DNA of 64,000 bases, from positions 372,001 through 436,000 of the forward strand of contig JAEUVX010000002.1 of the NCBI GenBank assembly GCA_016786615.1. Direction: 5' to 3'. This stretch comes from Flavipsychrobacter sp. GTDB lineage: Bacteria; Bacteroidota; Bacteroidia; Chitinophagales; Chitinophagaceae. The first letter of the stretch is position 1. Every line of letters begins with the position of its first letter. A program made the translations under genes and the position numbers. Below, piece by piece: positions 40,966-49,871 of the stretch. The notes under the pieces were generated by a model. That model searched no databases and had not been told where the DNA came from. It saw only the letters and a program-made list of their open reading frames with translations.

Positions 40966-42867
40966 TTATTCTCTGTTGGCTGTTTTATCAGATATATCGC
41001 GGACCACTTTGTCCAACTCATGTGCTGTATTTACAATATGGTCGAGCAATTCATTTTTCAAGCCTTTATTAACATACTCCTGATTCAGTATATCTACAAG
41101 CCCCATAAGCCGTGCGAGTGGCGCACGTACAACATGCGATTGCATCCATGCTATCTCCTGCAGTTTTGAATCTGACTGTCTGTTTTCCAATATCACTTTC
41201 AGGATAGCCGCAGAACGTTCTATAACCAACTGCTCCGTATCGCCGGGCTCTTTTATATCGTCATAATACGCACCGAACACGGCCATCACTTCGTCGCTGC
41301 TATTGATAATAGGATAAGACCAACATGCCCTTAGGTCATATTTTAATGCCAGCTGCTTATAGTTTTCCCACAAGGGGTTTGTTGATATGTCCGCCACTAT
41401 TACTTTTTCTTTCAGGTAGGCCGATGTACCGCAAGAACCTGCCTGCTCGCCTGTCGGTTGGCCATTTATTGCATCTGTATAATCTTTAGGCAGTGATGGT
41501 GCAGCCCATGTATATACCTTGCCATTTTTTACCTGCAGCATGGAACACTTCATATGCGGCAACAGATTTTCGATGCCCTTCATGTAGACAGTCAATATGC
41601 GCTGCAGTTCTTCATATTTATCTGCCGCTAGCTCCAGCACAGTTTTCTCAAGATTATCGAGGCTTGCCAGCAACTTAGATTCCGTGACATCCACCATAAC
41701 GCCCCTCAACAGTTTGGGCTTACCATTTTCCGTAATTACAGATACAAGGTCTTTTATCCAAACAATACCTCCATCGGCCTTCACCATCCTGTAATCAAAA
41801 ACGTGGTTCTGCACCTCCTGCGTCTGGTTCTGGCAATATGTTACTGCCCAATCGCGATCGCCTTCGTAGATATGGTTAGCCCAAAAATCCGGTTCATTCA
41901 ACCATTGCTCGGGCGTGTAGCCAAGTATGCTGTTTATTTTATTACTGATGTAGGTAAATCCAAAAGTATTGGCATCTGCCTCCCATACGACACCTTCAAC
42001 CGATTCCACAAGTGCCTGATATTGATTACGCGATTCCATCAATGCTTTTTCTATAGCTTTTGATGTGGTAACATCCAGCGTAACACCATACAAACGTGTC
42101 CCTATACCATTTGTCAAGTCGGCCTTACCTGTACTACGCAGCCAACGTACATTTCCTGCTGCTGTAACTATCTGCAATTCTACATCAAATACATTATTCT
42201 TTTCAATTGCCTCGTTAACAGCATTTACCAGTATATCACGATATCTATCATCTTTTAAAAAAGTAAGGGAATTCTCATACGTAGGGGTAAAATCTGAAGT
42301 CACTTCATATATTTCCTTCAACACATCAGACCATATAATAGTATTGTTAATAAGGTCAACTTCCCAATTGCCGATGCGCGCAATACGCTGCGACTCGTTT
42401 AAAAACTTTTCGTGTTTTACAAGGTCTTCAAATATAGCCTTCTCGCTCTGTTGTGTATCTATCAAATCCGTAACATCGTTAATAGTACGAATAATAAACT
42501 CAACTTTATTATCTGCCACTACTACCGGCGTAGTGATAACATCAAGATATTTAATTACTACATCCCCGGTTTGAGGCTGATGAAATTCATACCTGACAGT
42601 TGGTTGTCTTTGTGGTACTTTATAATGTGTGGCCTGCTGCAATGTCTGTAATATTTCATCTACATTACGGGTATGGGCATGCAACAGGCTAGTTAAGCTC
42701 TTCCCCACAATCTCTTCCCTGCGCATATTTATAAATGAAAGATAAGCTTCATTGGCGAATACAATAGTATAGGCAGGATGATCTGCCTTTAGTAATATAG
42801 TTGGCATAGGGGTTGCATTGAGTACAACACCCCAGTATTTATCCTCTATCATATATGTATATGGCAA
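40966..42867 (-). CDS. PAS-PAS-PAS-GAF sensor protein with HisKA-like end and no ATPase domain
   Basis: A 633-aa cytosolic sensor. Three PAS domains lie at about 8-130, 155-275 (ARIGNWEVDLINNTIIWSD) and 285-405 (GVVWEADANTFGFTYISNKI). A GAF domain (about 410-575) includes EQAGSCGTSAYLKEKVIVAD. The end (about 585-633) is a HisKA-like dimerisation helix with IAWMQSHVVRAPLARLMGLV, His in place. No HATPase_c N, G1 or G2 boxes follow; the protein simply stops. It may pass signals through a partner kinase. The protein is complete by frame, so truncation is old or normal for the group. Confidence 0.85.
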   Translation of the reverse strand: MPYTYMIEDKYWGVVLNATPMPTILLKADHPAYTIVFANEAYLSFINMRREEIVGKSLTSLLHAHTRNVDEILQTLQQATHYKVPQRQPTVRYEFHQPQTGDVVIKYLDVITTPVVVADNKVEFIIRTINDVTDLIDTQQSEKAIFEDLVKHEKFLNESQRIARIGNWEVDLINNTIIWSDVLKEIYEVTSDFTPTYENSLTFLKDDRYRDILVNAVNEAIEKNNVFDVELQIVTAAGNVRWLRSTGKADLTNGIGTRLYGVTLDVTTSKAIEKALMESRNQYQALVESVEGVVWEADANTFGFTYISNKINSILGYTPEQWLNEPDFWANHIYEGDRDWAVTYCQNQTQEVQNHVFDYRMVKADGGIVWIKDLVSVITENGKPKLLRGVMVDVTESKLLASLDNLEKTVLELAADKYEELQRILTVYMKGIENLLPHMKCSMLQVKNGKVYTWAAPSLPKDYTDAINGQPTGEQAGSCGTSAYLKEKVIVADISTNPLWENYKQLALKYDLRACWSYPIINSSDEVMAVFGAYYDDIKEPGDTEQLVIERSAAILKVILENRQSDSKLQEIAWMQSHVVRAPLARLMGLVDILNQEYVNKGLKNELLDHIVNTAHELDKVVRDISDKTANRE

Positions 42868-43018
42868 CGCATATTAGTTTCCTGAAAATCTCAAGTAACA
42901 CTTGCTTTGCCGGTATTAGTATCCTCTCGTATGTAAAATTATAAATAAAGGCAGCAATAAGAAAGGATTGTAATAAGATAACGGGGTAATATTACAGCCA
43001 TTATCCCTGCTTTTATAC

Positions 43019-44551
43019 TTAATCTTTATTCCAGCCAAACCATTTCATTAACAACATCTGCCTTTCTGTTGGTATGGCTGCAGGCAATTCATTGTTTTTC
43101 AATTCCGTGTGTTCTATACTCCATCCCTGCCATTCGCGGAAGGCATGATAAGCCCAATCCCACTCATATTCTTCAAAAAGGTCTATGCAATCGCGGAGGT
43201 AATAATATGCACTTTGCGCAGTTGCCCAACGTATGGCACTAAACTCGCCTACGTAGATATGTGTATTATATGTTTGCTGCCAGCGGCGAACCTGTTCAAA
43301 TGTTTTGCGCATGGTAGTAATGTTCCATTCTCGGCCTTGTATAACACCCGGATAGCGCGATGAGTCATCAAAATCGACACCCTGGTGTGTAAACAGCGCA
43401 GGCACATACATATGAAAACTATATACTACCCCTTTTACAGGTATCGGCTCCATTCTTGCCAGTGCTTCAGGGCCACCACGCGGAGCGCCTTCAACTATTA
43501 TGGCATGTGTTGTATCAATCGTTCTGATGTCTTGCGCAGCAGCTGTTGCTAATTGTTGCCAGTTCATTAAACCCGCAGGCACAATACCTTCTTCAGGTTC
43601 GTTGGCAAGGTCATAGCCCCATACAGCAGGCTCATTTTTATAGCGTAATGCTATTTGTTTCCACACATCACGAAAAACACGCTGCCATGCAGTATCATGA
43701 AACAACCTATGCGTTACCTCATTAGGGAAACGCCCGCCGGGTAAGGAGTGCATATCTATAACAAGCCTGATACCTGCCTTCCTGCACTGTGGCAATAATT
43801 TATCGATATGTTGTAAACAATTATTTACCCATTGGCGATATGCAAACTCCCTTGCCGTATCGGCTTTCGAGCGCGGGAAACCATCCCATGTAAGCTGCCA
43901 GCGTATATGGTTTGCACCCCATTGCGCCAATGTAGTGATGTCTGTATCTGCAATGTTTGTCGGTACCATCATGCCACGCAATCGTTTCTCTGCATGTCCT
44001 TTATATACTGCATCGGTTTTGATTGTTTCAGGTAGTTTAGGTGCTGCTTCGCTGACTGTGAGTGTCACTTCATCAATCCATATTTTACCCGTTACTTTTT
44101 CGAGCCCGAGGCATAACCAGAAAGTATCCGCACCTGCCGGAACAAATGCATTAAAACCTGCTTGTTTCCAGTCAAACGCATCGGTAGTAAAATCTGTCTG
44201 CGGATATAAATCATCCCAAGGCACAGGTATGTGTACCATAACTTTTACGCCATTCCACGGACGTGGCTTTTCTGAAACACCATTTGATTTCAACCGTACA
44301 TTCACTGCGATTTTAGTACCTGCATAGGGCGCAGCCGCAAATGGTATTTTCAGCATACCTTTTTTTATCAATACCACATCCTTACCATCTTTAGAAACAT
44401 ATCTGTACCTGCAACCACCCGCATTTTGCCACATTGTATCTTTCTGCAAAAAACCTGAATGGTACACCGTATCACCTACTTGCTGAGCATATAAAATCTT
44501 AGCTGCAAAAACACATATAAACAACAGTATATTTCGTTTACACCTTTTCAT
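43019..44551 (-). CDS. GH5-like cellulase-family glycoside hydrolase, secreted
   Basis: A 510-aa secreted enzyme (signal NILLFICVFAAKILYAQ). An N-terminal beta-sandwich region (about 25-170, IWIDEVTLTVSEA at its end) precedes a TIM barrel of the GH5 type: IRWQLTWDGFPRS, LVIDMHSLPGG, the acid/base Glu in GYDLANEPEEG, VYSFHMYVP and the nucleophile Glu in IYVGEFSAIRW. It should hydrolyse beta-glucan or a related polysaccharide outside the cytoplasm. It is not in a PUL: no susCD or regulator adjoins it. Confidence 0.88.
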   Translation of the reverse strand: MKRCKRNILLFICVFAAKILYAQQVGDTVYHSGFLQKDTMWQNAGGCRYRYVSKDGKDVVLIKKGMLKIPFAAAPYAGTKIAVNVRLKSNGVSEKPRPWNGVKVMVHIPVPWDDLYPQTDFTTDAFDWKQAGFNAFVPAGADTFWLCLGLEKVTGKIWIDEVTLTVSEAAPKLPETIKTDAVYKGHAEKRLRGMMVPTNIADTDITTLAQWGANHIRWQLTWDGFPRSKADTAREFAYRQWVNNCLQHIDKLLPQCRKAGIRLVIDMHSLPGGRFPNEVTHRLFHDTAWQRVFRDVWKQIALRYKNEPAVWGYDLANEPEEGIVPAGLMNWQQLATAAAQDIRTIDTTHAIIVEGAPRGGPEALARMEPIPVKGVVYSFHMYVPALFTHQGVDFDDSSRYPGVIQGREWNITTMRKTFEQVRRWQQTYNTHIYVGEFSAIRWATAQSAYYYLRDCIDLFEEYEWDWAYHAFREWQGWSIEHTELKNNELPAAIPTERQMLLMKWFGWNKD

Positions 44552-44582
44552 GGCTGCAAGTTATTACCTTTAACCTATTCTT

Positions 44583-45764
44583 ATGTCTGTATACACAACA
44601 AAAGCACCAGTTACAATTACATGCCACAAAAGGCTTACCCCTTATCTTGAGATAGAGGTACGCGAACTGGGATTTGAGATTGAAGAAACATTTATTACCG
44701 GGGTGAAGCTTAATGCAAGCATCAACGAATGCATTGTACTGAACCTGAACCTGCGATGCGCTAGCCAGATACTATATAGCCTGAAGGCTTTTCATGCAAC
44801 AGATGCAGATGGTATTTATAACGTAGTGAAGAATCTTGCTTGGGAGAAACTACTGCACGATGGCGGTTATTTTTCTATCACCAGCAATGTGATGAATGAA
44901 ACCATCAACAACAGCATGTTTGCCAACCTGCGCGTAAAGGATGCAATCGTGGACCGTATGCGCGAAAAGACAGGCAATCGTCCATCTACGGGTGCAGAGC
45001 TGAGTGGCGCTGTGGTACACCTATTCTGGAAAAACGAGGACGCTGAAATATTCATCGATACATCGGGCGATTCACTGGCAAGGCATGGCTACCGCAAAAT
45101 ACCGGGACGCGCACCAATGCTGGAAGCATTGGCAAGTGCCTGCATCTATGCCAGCAAATGGGACAGAAAAAGCCCGTTCATCAACCCGATGTGCGGCTCG
45201 GGAACACTGGCAATAGAAGCGGCACTAATAGCTTCGAACACAAGGCCGGGTCTATTCCGTACCAACTATGGTTTCATGCACCTGATAGGCTACGATGAAG
45301 AAGTGTATCTGCAGGAAATGGAAAAGCTGGACCAGAAAATAAAAGAAGTACCGGGGCTGAAGATAATTGCTACAGACCTGAGCAATATTGCCATTACCAA
45401 TGCCAGGAAAAATGCCATTGCTGCCGGCGTAGCAGATATGATAGATTTTGCAGTTTGCGATTTTGCCAAAACAGAAGTACCACAAGATACTGCCGGGGTT
45501 ATGATGGTAAACCCGGAATATGGTGAACGCCTTGGCGAGATGGATGAGCTTGAAGAAACCTATGGCCGCATTGGCGATTTTATGAAACAACAATGTAAAG
45601 GTTATTATGGCTATGTATTTACCGGCAATATGGACCTTGCCAAGAAAATAGGCCTGAAAGCCAAGCGCCGAATAGAATTTTATAACGCAACCATTGACTG
45701 CAGGCTGCTGGAGTATGAACTATATGCCGGTACCCGCAGAACAGATAAAGAGATAAGCGAATAA
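44583..45764 (+). CDS. THUMP-domain class I RNA methyltransferase (RlmL N-domain-like)
   Basis: A 393-aa cytosolic enzyme. The THUMP region (about 40-160) is followed by a Rossmann methyltransferase with FINPMCGSGTLAIEAAL (SAM site). The motif usually written NPPYG reads NPEYGERLGEMDELEE here. The family makes N2-methylguanosine in 23S rRNA. Length matches the N-terminal half of E. coli RlmL, without the RlmK half, as in other Bacteroidota. It is divergent from the GH5 gene. Confidence 0.88.
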   Translation: MSVYTTKAPVTITCHKRLTPYLEIEVRELGFEIEETFITGVKLNASINECIVLNLNLRCASQILYSLKAFHATDADGIYNVVKNLAWEKLLHDGGYFSITSNVMNETINNSMFANLRVKDAIVDRMREKTGNRPSTGAELSGAVVHLFWKNEDAEIFIDTSGDSLARHGYRKIPGRAPMLEALASACIYASKWDRKSPFINPMCGSGTLAIEAALIASNTRPGLFRTNYGFMHLIGYDEEVYLQEMEKLDQKIKEVPGLKIIATDLSNIAITNARKNAIAAGVADMIDFAVCDFAKTEVPQDTAGVMMVNPEYGERLGEMDELEETYGRIGDFMKQQCKGYYGYVFTGNMDLAKKIGLKAKRRIEFYNATIDCRLLEYELYAGTRRTDKEISE

Positions 45765-45799
45765 TATCTTACATTTATACAACACAAATACAGGGAACT

Positions 45800-45955
45800 A
45801 TGTCATTATTGAACGGCGGAAAGAATAACGCAAAGAAAGGTGCTAAAGGCGCAAAGCCTGCTGCTGCACCCGGTGCAAAATCGTTTGTAAAACCCGGCAA
45901 AACTGCCAATATAAGTAAGAAGCCTATTAAAACAGGCGGAACAAGAGGAAGCTAA
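45800..45955 (+). CDS. 51-aa basic Lys/Ala/Gly-rich peptide
   Basis: An open frame of 51 codons with a good ATG, starting MSLLNGGKNNAKKGAKGAK and ending PIKTGGTRGS. It is strongly basic, low in complexity and lacks acidic residues and hydrophobic segments, like small nucleic-acid or ribosome-binding proteins. The GGK...KTGGTRGS frame is typical of small conserved Bacteroidota proteins as I recall them. It starts 36 bp after the methyltransferase and 12 bp before the next gene, so an operon with the RNA methyltransferase is plausible. Confidence 0.7.
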   Translation: MSLLNGGKNNAKKGAKGAKPAAAPGAKSFVKPGKTANISKKPIKTGGTRGS

Positions 45956-45967
45956 TTAACATTAGTT

Positions 45968-46393
45968 GTGCGTATACCGGATTGGTTAATAATAGCAGGT
46001 GGGTTCGGACAAATATTTACTGCACTGATTTATCCATATATCAGACATGTAGTATTTGACTGGTATAATGACATCAAAAAGCTAAAGCCATTAAATCAGG
46101 AAATAGCCAAGACTTATGGCCGCTATATTCAAGGTTTAAACTTTGCCTTCGGGCTGATTGCCATCTTATATTATAAAGACCTTAAAAATGAAACGCATCT
46201 TGCTGTAGCTCTAACAGGTTTGATTGCTGCATATTGGATAGGAAAAGTAGCCACTCAATTTTCATACTATCCTATGTACCAAATACCTAAGAAGTTAATT
46301 TTTAAAGTAGGTGAGGTATGTATGAATACATTGTTTATCTCTTTTGCAATTATTTATCTCCTATTGTTTCTACACAACCTGAATGTTTTATAA
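45968..46393 (+). CDS. Membrane protein, unknown
   Basis: A 141-aa protein starting at a GTG (no in-frame ATG gives the full first helix), reading RIPDWLIIAGGFGQIFTALI. Three to four predicted TM helices. A Tyr- and Lys-rich loop (WYNDIKKLKPLNQEIAKTYG) lies after the first helix. No family is recognised. It follows the 51-aa peptide by 12 bp and ends in a strong hairpin. Confidence 0.55.
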   Translation: MRIPDWLIIAGGFGQIFTALIYPYIRHVVFDWYNDIKKLKPLNQEIAKTYGRYIQGLNFAFGLIAILYYKDLKNETHLAVALTGLIAAYWIGKVATQFSYYPMYQIPKKLIFKVGEVCMNTLFISFAIIYLLLFLHNLNVL

Positions 46394-46428
46394 TTAAGAA
46401 TGCCGTGAATTTCACGGCATTCTTAATT
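46392..46428. terminator. 37-bp near-perfect palindrome, bidirectional terminator
   Basis: Arms 46392-46409 and 46411-46428 are 18-bp perfect complements around a single T; the core is GCCGTGAA/TTCACGGC. It overlaps the stop codons of both convergent genes and has AT-rich ends on both strands. Confidence 0.9.
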
Positions 46429-46976
46429 TATGGCTTTATTAGTGAATAAATAGTTTCATCCCAATACCTGTCGTTGTGATAAACATAATCTCTGAAATAG
46501 GCCTCGCGTACAAAGCCTGCTTTTTCTACTACAGCTATTGATGCAGCATTTTCCGGCCGGATGATAGCCTCTATTGAATGCAGGTTCATCACATTAAACC
46601 CATAATCGAGAGATGCCAGAAAAGCCTCGTACAGAAACCCCTTTCGGCGATAATCGTGATGCATTACGTACCCTATTTCGCCACGATGTGCATCCGGCCT
46701 GATATTGGGATAGCCAATTATACCAATCAACTTATCAGAACCTTTCTCTGTTATCGCCCAATTGATTTTCTCATTACGCTCTGTAAAACCACGCATCATG
46801 TTGATGACACCCATTGCATCGTCAAGCGTTTTGGCAAGCGGGCGAGGTATATACAGCATCGTATCAGGATTGCTACGTATCTCAAATACTTCCTGCACAT
46901 CTGTATGCTCTACATTGCGCAGCACAAGTCTTTCTGTTTCCAATACAGGAAACGGGTTGAAGTTTATATTCAACAT
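46428..46976 (-). CDS. GNAT acetyltransferase (RimJ/RimL-type)
   Basis: A 182-aa cytosolic N-acetyltransferase of the Acetyltransf_3 group. It begins NINFNPFPVLETERLVLRN, carries the acetyl-CoA loop region EIGYVMHHDYRRKGFLYEAF (R-x-x-G-x type), then SIEAIIRPENAASIAVVEKA and a C-terminal VYHNDRYWDETIYSLI. The acceptor may be a ribosomal protein N-terminus or a small molecule. A small frame encoding six consecutive Cys codons lies just upstream on the same strand. Confidence 0.9.
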   Translation of the reverse strand: MLNINFNPFPVLETERLVLRNVEHTDVQEVFEIRSNPDTMLYIPRPLAKTLDDAMGVINMMRGFTERNEKINWAITEKGSDKLIGIIGYPNIRPDAHRGEIGYVMHHDYRRKGFLYEAFLASLDYGFNVMNLHSIEAIIRPENAASIAVVEKAGFVREAYFRDYVYHNDRYWDETIYSLIKP

Positions 46977-47047
46977 AAAAAATTCAGTTTAGTAAAAGAT
47001 TAAATAATAAATGAGCCCTGCACAAAGCGGGCAAAAACCTGCGGAAA

Positions 47048-47155
47048 CTAACAACAACAGCAGCAACACGGAATTGCCATAAGCAATTGCTGTGTCGGAT
47101 AATTTTGCAGTGATGCTACACTGCTAACATTTGTTGTCATTACATCGGTTTTCAT
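47048..47155 (-). CDS. 35-aa peptide ending in six cysteines
   Basis: The minus strand from ATG 47155 encodes a 35-residue peptide that begins MKTDVMTTNVSSVASLQNY and ends MAIPCCCCCC before TAG. The ATG follows an A/T-rich leader (TAAATAACA) like other starts in this genome. The stop is 71 bp before the GNAT start. The six Cys codons (TGT TGC TGC TGT TGT TGT) directly before the stop resemble a leader peptide of a transcription attenuator, or a short precursor with a Cys-only tail that could bind metal or be modified. No family is known to me. Confidence 0.6.
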   Translation of the reverse strand: MKTDVMTTNVSSVASLQNYPTQQLLMAIPCCCCCC

Positions 47156-47203
47156 TGTTATTTATTTACATATATCTGAAAGATACGAAGAATATTAATT
47201 CGA

Positions 47204-47431
47204 TTATGCCTGCTTTTTCGGAGGCAGGTCGAATGCCTTTGCATCATGGTCAAAATGACCTTTGTGTGCGCCATCGCAGAAAGGTTTGTTTTGCGACATA
47301 CCGCATCTGCAAAGACTTACTACTTCCCTGCCCTGCAAGCCATAGACGTTACCTTCTTTATCTACTATTTCAAAATCGCCCTCAATCTTCAAAGAGCCGT
47401 TGTTGTTTACTGTGATTTTTGTCGTTGCCAT
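47204..47431 (-). CDS. CDGSH iron-sulfur domain protein
   Basis: A 75-aa protein from ATG 47431 (MATTKITVNNNGSLKIEG); a longer frame to 47503 lacks a sensible start. The [2Fe-2S] motif is CRCGMSQNKPFCDGAH, an exact match to C-x-C-x2-S-x3-P-x-C-D-G-A-H. Soluble, with an N-terminal beta segment. Such proteins carry an acid-labile redox-active cluster and are thought to work in Fe-S or redox homeostasis. Monocistronic. Confidence 0.93.
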   Translation of the reverse strand: MATTKITVNNNGSLKIEGDFEIVDKEGNVYGLQGREVVSLCRCGMSQNKPFCDGAHKGHFDHDAKAFDLPPKKQA

Positions 47432-47515
47432 CAGTTTAGTTTGCAGCGAAAGTAAACAAAAAAACTGCGCCTCCCTTTTACAGGGAGGCGCTATGATATT
47501 CAATTCACTCTAACT

Positions 47516-48328
47516 CTATTTCTTAGAAACAATGATATCCCATCCACCATACGAACCGCCGTTGCCATTCAGTGTGGTTTTCAGATCGCGGACAGATTTC
47601 ATAACAGACGCTTCTGTAATGGGTATTACATGATAAAAACTAATCTGGTAACGTGCATAGGGCGTTTTGCTCGATGCCACAACCGTATAGTTTTTCGTAT
47701 CGAGCCCGTCTGTCCATGTACGCAGATTATCTTCAGTTCTGAAATAGGCAAGATGGGTTACTTTATATGGCCTGTCCAGCCTGTAGCCGGCTTTTATAAG
47801 CTTTGCAATCATGCGCTTGTAGTATATAGATTGTCGTTGTTCTTCGTCGGGGTATAGTACCGAAAAGAAATTATCCCACTTGCTGTCGTGGACGATATCT
47901 ATTTTACTCCTGCTATACCCTCTCTTTTTGAAAGATGCATCAAGATACCTGCGGATACCGGCAGTATCTTTCACATAATAGTACATTTCGCAAACCCGAT
48001 TGTGCGATGCTGCCCCCGCAAGGTAGCACTGCGTCTTGCCCGATAGCATTTTCTTAGTGGCCTCCTGCATGCCTACCAATCTGGTGTTTTCAGCCTTGGT
48101 TGGCAGCTTGCTGTTTCTGGCACCGGTGTAAGAATGGGTAACTTTTACTAGAAATGGGGTTTCCGGTACAGGACCTAAATCGTACAACTTATTATTGACA
48201 CGAATATCCTGCATACCACCGCCCATGTTTTTGCTATATGTATCCCAGTTTTTCTGTTGTGCCTGCAGTGTAATACCCGTTACCACACAACAAACAATAG
48301 ATAGTAGTGCTTTCTTCATAACGTGCAT
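47516..48328 (-). CDS. Secreted RraB-like (RNase E regulator domain) protein
   Basis: A 270-aa protein with a Sec signal (KALLSIVCCVVTGITLQAQ). The N-terminal part is DUF695-like. The C-terminal part resembles the RraB fold: RLDRPYKVTHLAYFRTEDNL and GGSYGGWDIIVSK. In cytosolic relatives RraB binds RNase E; a secreted version cannot do so and must have another role. The start at 48328 or the internal ATG at 48319 are both possible. Confidence 0.65.
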   Translation of the reverse strand: MHVMKKALLSIVCCVVTGITLQAQQKNWDTYSKNMGGGMQDIRVNNKLYDLGPVPETPFLVKVTHSYTGARNSKLPTKAENTRLVGMQEATKKMLSGKTQCYLAGAASHNRVCEMYYYVKDTAGIRRYLDASFKKRGYSRSKIDIVHDSKWDNFFSVLYPDEEQRQSIYYKRMIAKLIKAGYRLDRPYKVTHLAYFRTEDNLRTWTDGLDTKNYTVVASSKTPYARYQISFYHVIPITEASVMKSVRDLKTTLNGNGGSYGGWDIIVSKK

Positions 48329-48487
48329 GTTTTAAAGAGCTGAATAAAAAAACAGTACCTACAGCTACGTATATAAACGCAAAATAGTTCTGACAGTAAG
48401 GCTACTATTATAAAAACCACAAGCTATGTGCCGAGATGTACAGATTTACCATGTAGCCATGTTAATTAGGTAAACTTTCACAAAAAG

Positions 48488-48516
48488 AAAGAAAGCAGCC
48501 AATGGCTGCTTTCTTT
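48488..48516 (-). terminator. Intrinsic terminator
   Basis: AAAGAAAGCAGCC (48488-48500) and GGCTGCTTTCTTT (48504-48516) form a perfect 13-bp stem with an AAT loop; on the minus strand a T-rich run follows. It ends the 48543-49541 gene. Confidence 0.9.
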
Positions 48517-48542
48517 AAGATCAGGGGTAAACAAATATTTGT

Positions 48543-49541
48543 CTATTGATGTCTTAAAGTCTGAATTCTGAGCCCTTCATTACCAAAAAATAACGGGCTA
48601 ATGCCATATTTACCGTATACTTCCGTCCATGTTTGCGTGCTTTCGTAGCGGTGCATACCCAATTGTTTGTTATAGTGCGTTTCTTTAAACTCCATTATTG
48701 GTAGCTTAGTGAGCACATCCGGCTTGTTCGGATCCAGCGCAATTGGTGCAGGCTCATAAGTAAGACTCGCAACCTCATTATTAGGGTCATTATCTACAAT
48801 CACTGTAACTCTACCGTAGGTTTGACCTTGCAATGTATTCTTCCTCAGTCTAACTATGCTGATACTCGGTTTTTGCTCTACAGTCATACCGCTTCTTGTA
48901 ACAAAGAAAGAAGCCTCGTCGTACATATTCAGGTTACCACCGGATATAGTAATGTTTGAATTTTCTTTCAGGCTGATTGTAGAACCACCCAGCACCACAG
49001 TTGAATTATCTTTTATCTCCAAACTGCCACCACCAATAGTCAGTTTCACTTTTGCATCCACAACATTATTTACCAGATCGCCATTGTAACCAAAAGGGTC
49101 AAATACAACTACATCACCTACTCTTTCACCTTTTGCACCATCCAGCAGTATGGCAAAGTTGGTTTCAACTTTGGCTGCAGACTCCGCAGGTTGTTCATCT
49201 CCGGTAATGCTCAGACCTATTGTTACTCCTCTGTAAGCATCTTGCGAACCATTAAATTTCACACCATTCAGCTTTTGGCCATTTGCCCTTATTCCATTCA
49301 GGCGAATAGCAGCAGTATACTTATTGGTTGATGTTTCTTTTATATAGAAATCATAATCTATAACTACGCCTTCTTCTGTTGTTTTCAGCTGTCCGCTGCG
49401 TACATAGGCTTTTGCATCTTTAAAATCGATGTCTGTTGCAGAAGCAGATGTACCTGTCGGGATGGCATTATCTTGCTTATTGCAAGCAGTAAGAGATACG
49501 CTTGCTGCCAGTAAAGTATAGAGTACTTTTTTCATTGCCAT
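48543..49541 (-). CDS. Lipoprotein with beta-solenoid-like repeats, unknown
   Basis: A 332-aa lipoprotein (SLTACNK, Cys about 20). The middle (about 165-220) has short repeats, GGSLEIKDNSTVVLGGSTIS then LKENSNITISGGNLNMYDEA, suggestive of a parallel beta-helix turn pattern. The C-terminal third is less repetitive. It is likely exposed on the cell envelope. No named family is recognised. Monocistronic, with a clear terminator. Confidence 0.65.
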   Translation of the reverse strand: MAMKKVLYTLLAASVSLTACNKQDNAIPTGTSASATDIDFKDAKAYVRSGQLKTTEEGVVIDYDFYIKETSTNKYTAAIRLNGIRANGQKLNGVKFNGSQDAYRGVTIGLSITGDEQPAESAAKVETNFAILLDGAKGERVGDVVVFDPFGYNGDLVNNVVDAKVKLTIGGGSLEIKDNSTVVLGGSTISLKENSNITISGGNLNMYDEASFFVTRSGMTVEQKPSISIVRLRKNTLQGQTYGRVTVIVDNDPNNEVASLTYEPAPIALDPNKPDVLTKLPIMEFKETHYNKQLGMHRYESTQTWTEVYGKYGISPLFFGNEGLRIQTLRHQ

Positions 49542-49871
49542 TTATTTTCATGTAAATATCCTTCACAACCAGAGGCTTCGAAACTTACAATTCACGAACA
49601 GTCATTTTCAGTTCATAAACGGATACTTCCACCTGAATACTTAAGCTTCCGCTTCCGTCAATATTTATTCCGCTTCGCTGTGTATTGTTTGTATCGGGTG
49701 TGCAAAAAGTCGTCACTTTGTGTCGCAAAAGAAAAAACAGGTAACTGAGCGCTCAATTAAAAACACCTCGAAAAACACCCCGACACAGTGAAAATAAAAC
49801 AGCACCGGCGGCAACCGATGCTGAAAATGAAAATCAATTTTTTAAAAACTAATTATCTAAAATCTAAAGTA
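49542..49871. other. 330-bp intergenic region, divergent promoters
   Basis: Lies between the divergent lipoprotein and outer-membrane protein genes. A frame starting at 49788 continues into the next gene, but its first 28 residues are basic and precede a clear signal peptide, so it is read as untranslated leader. No recognisable operator or RNA element was seen. Confidence 0.4.
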
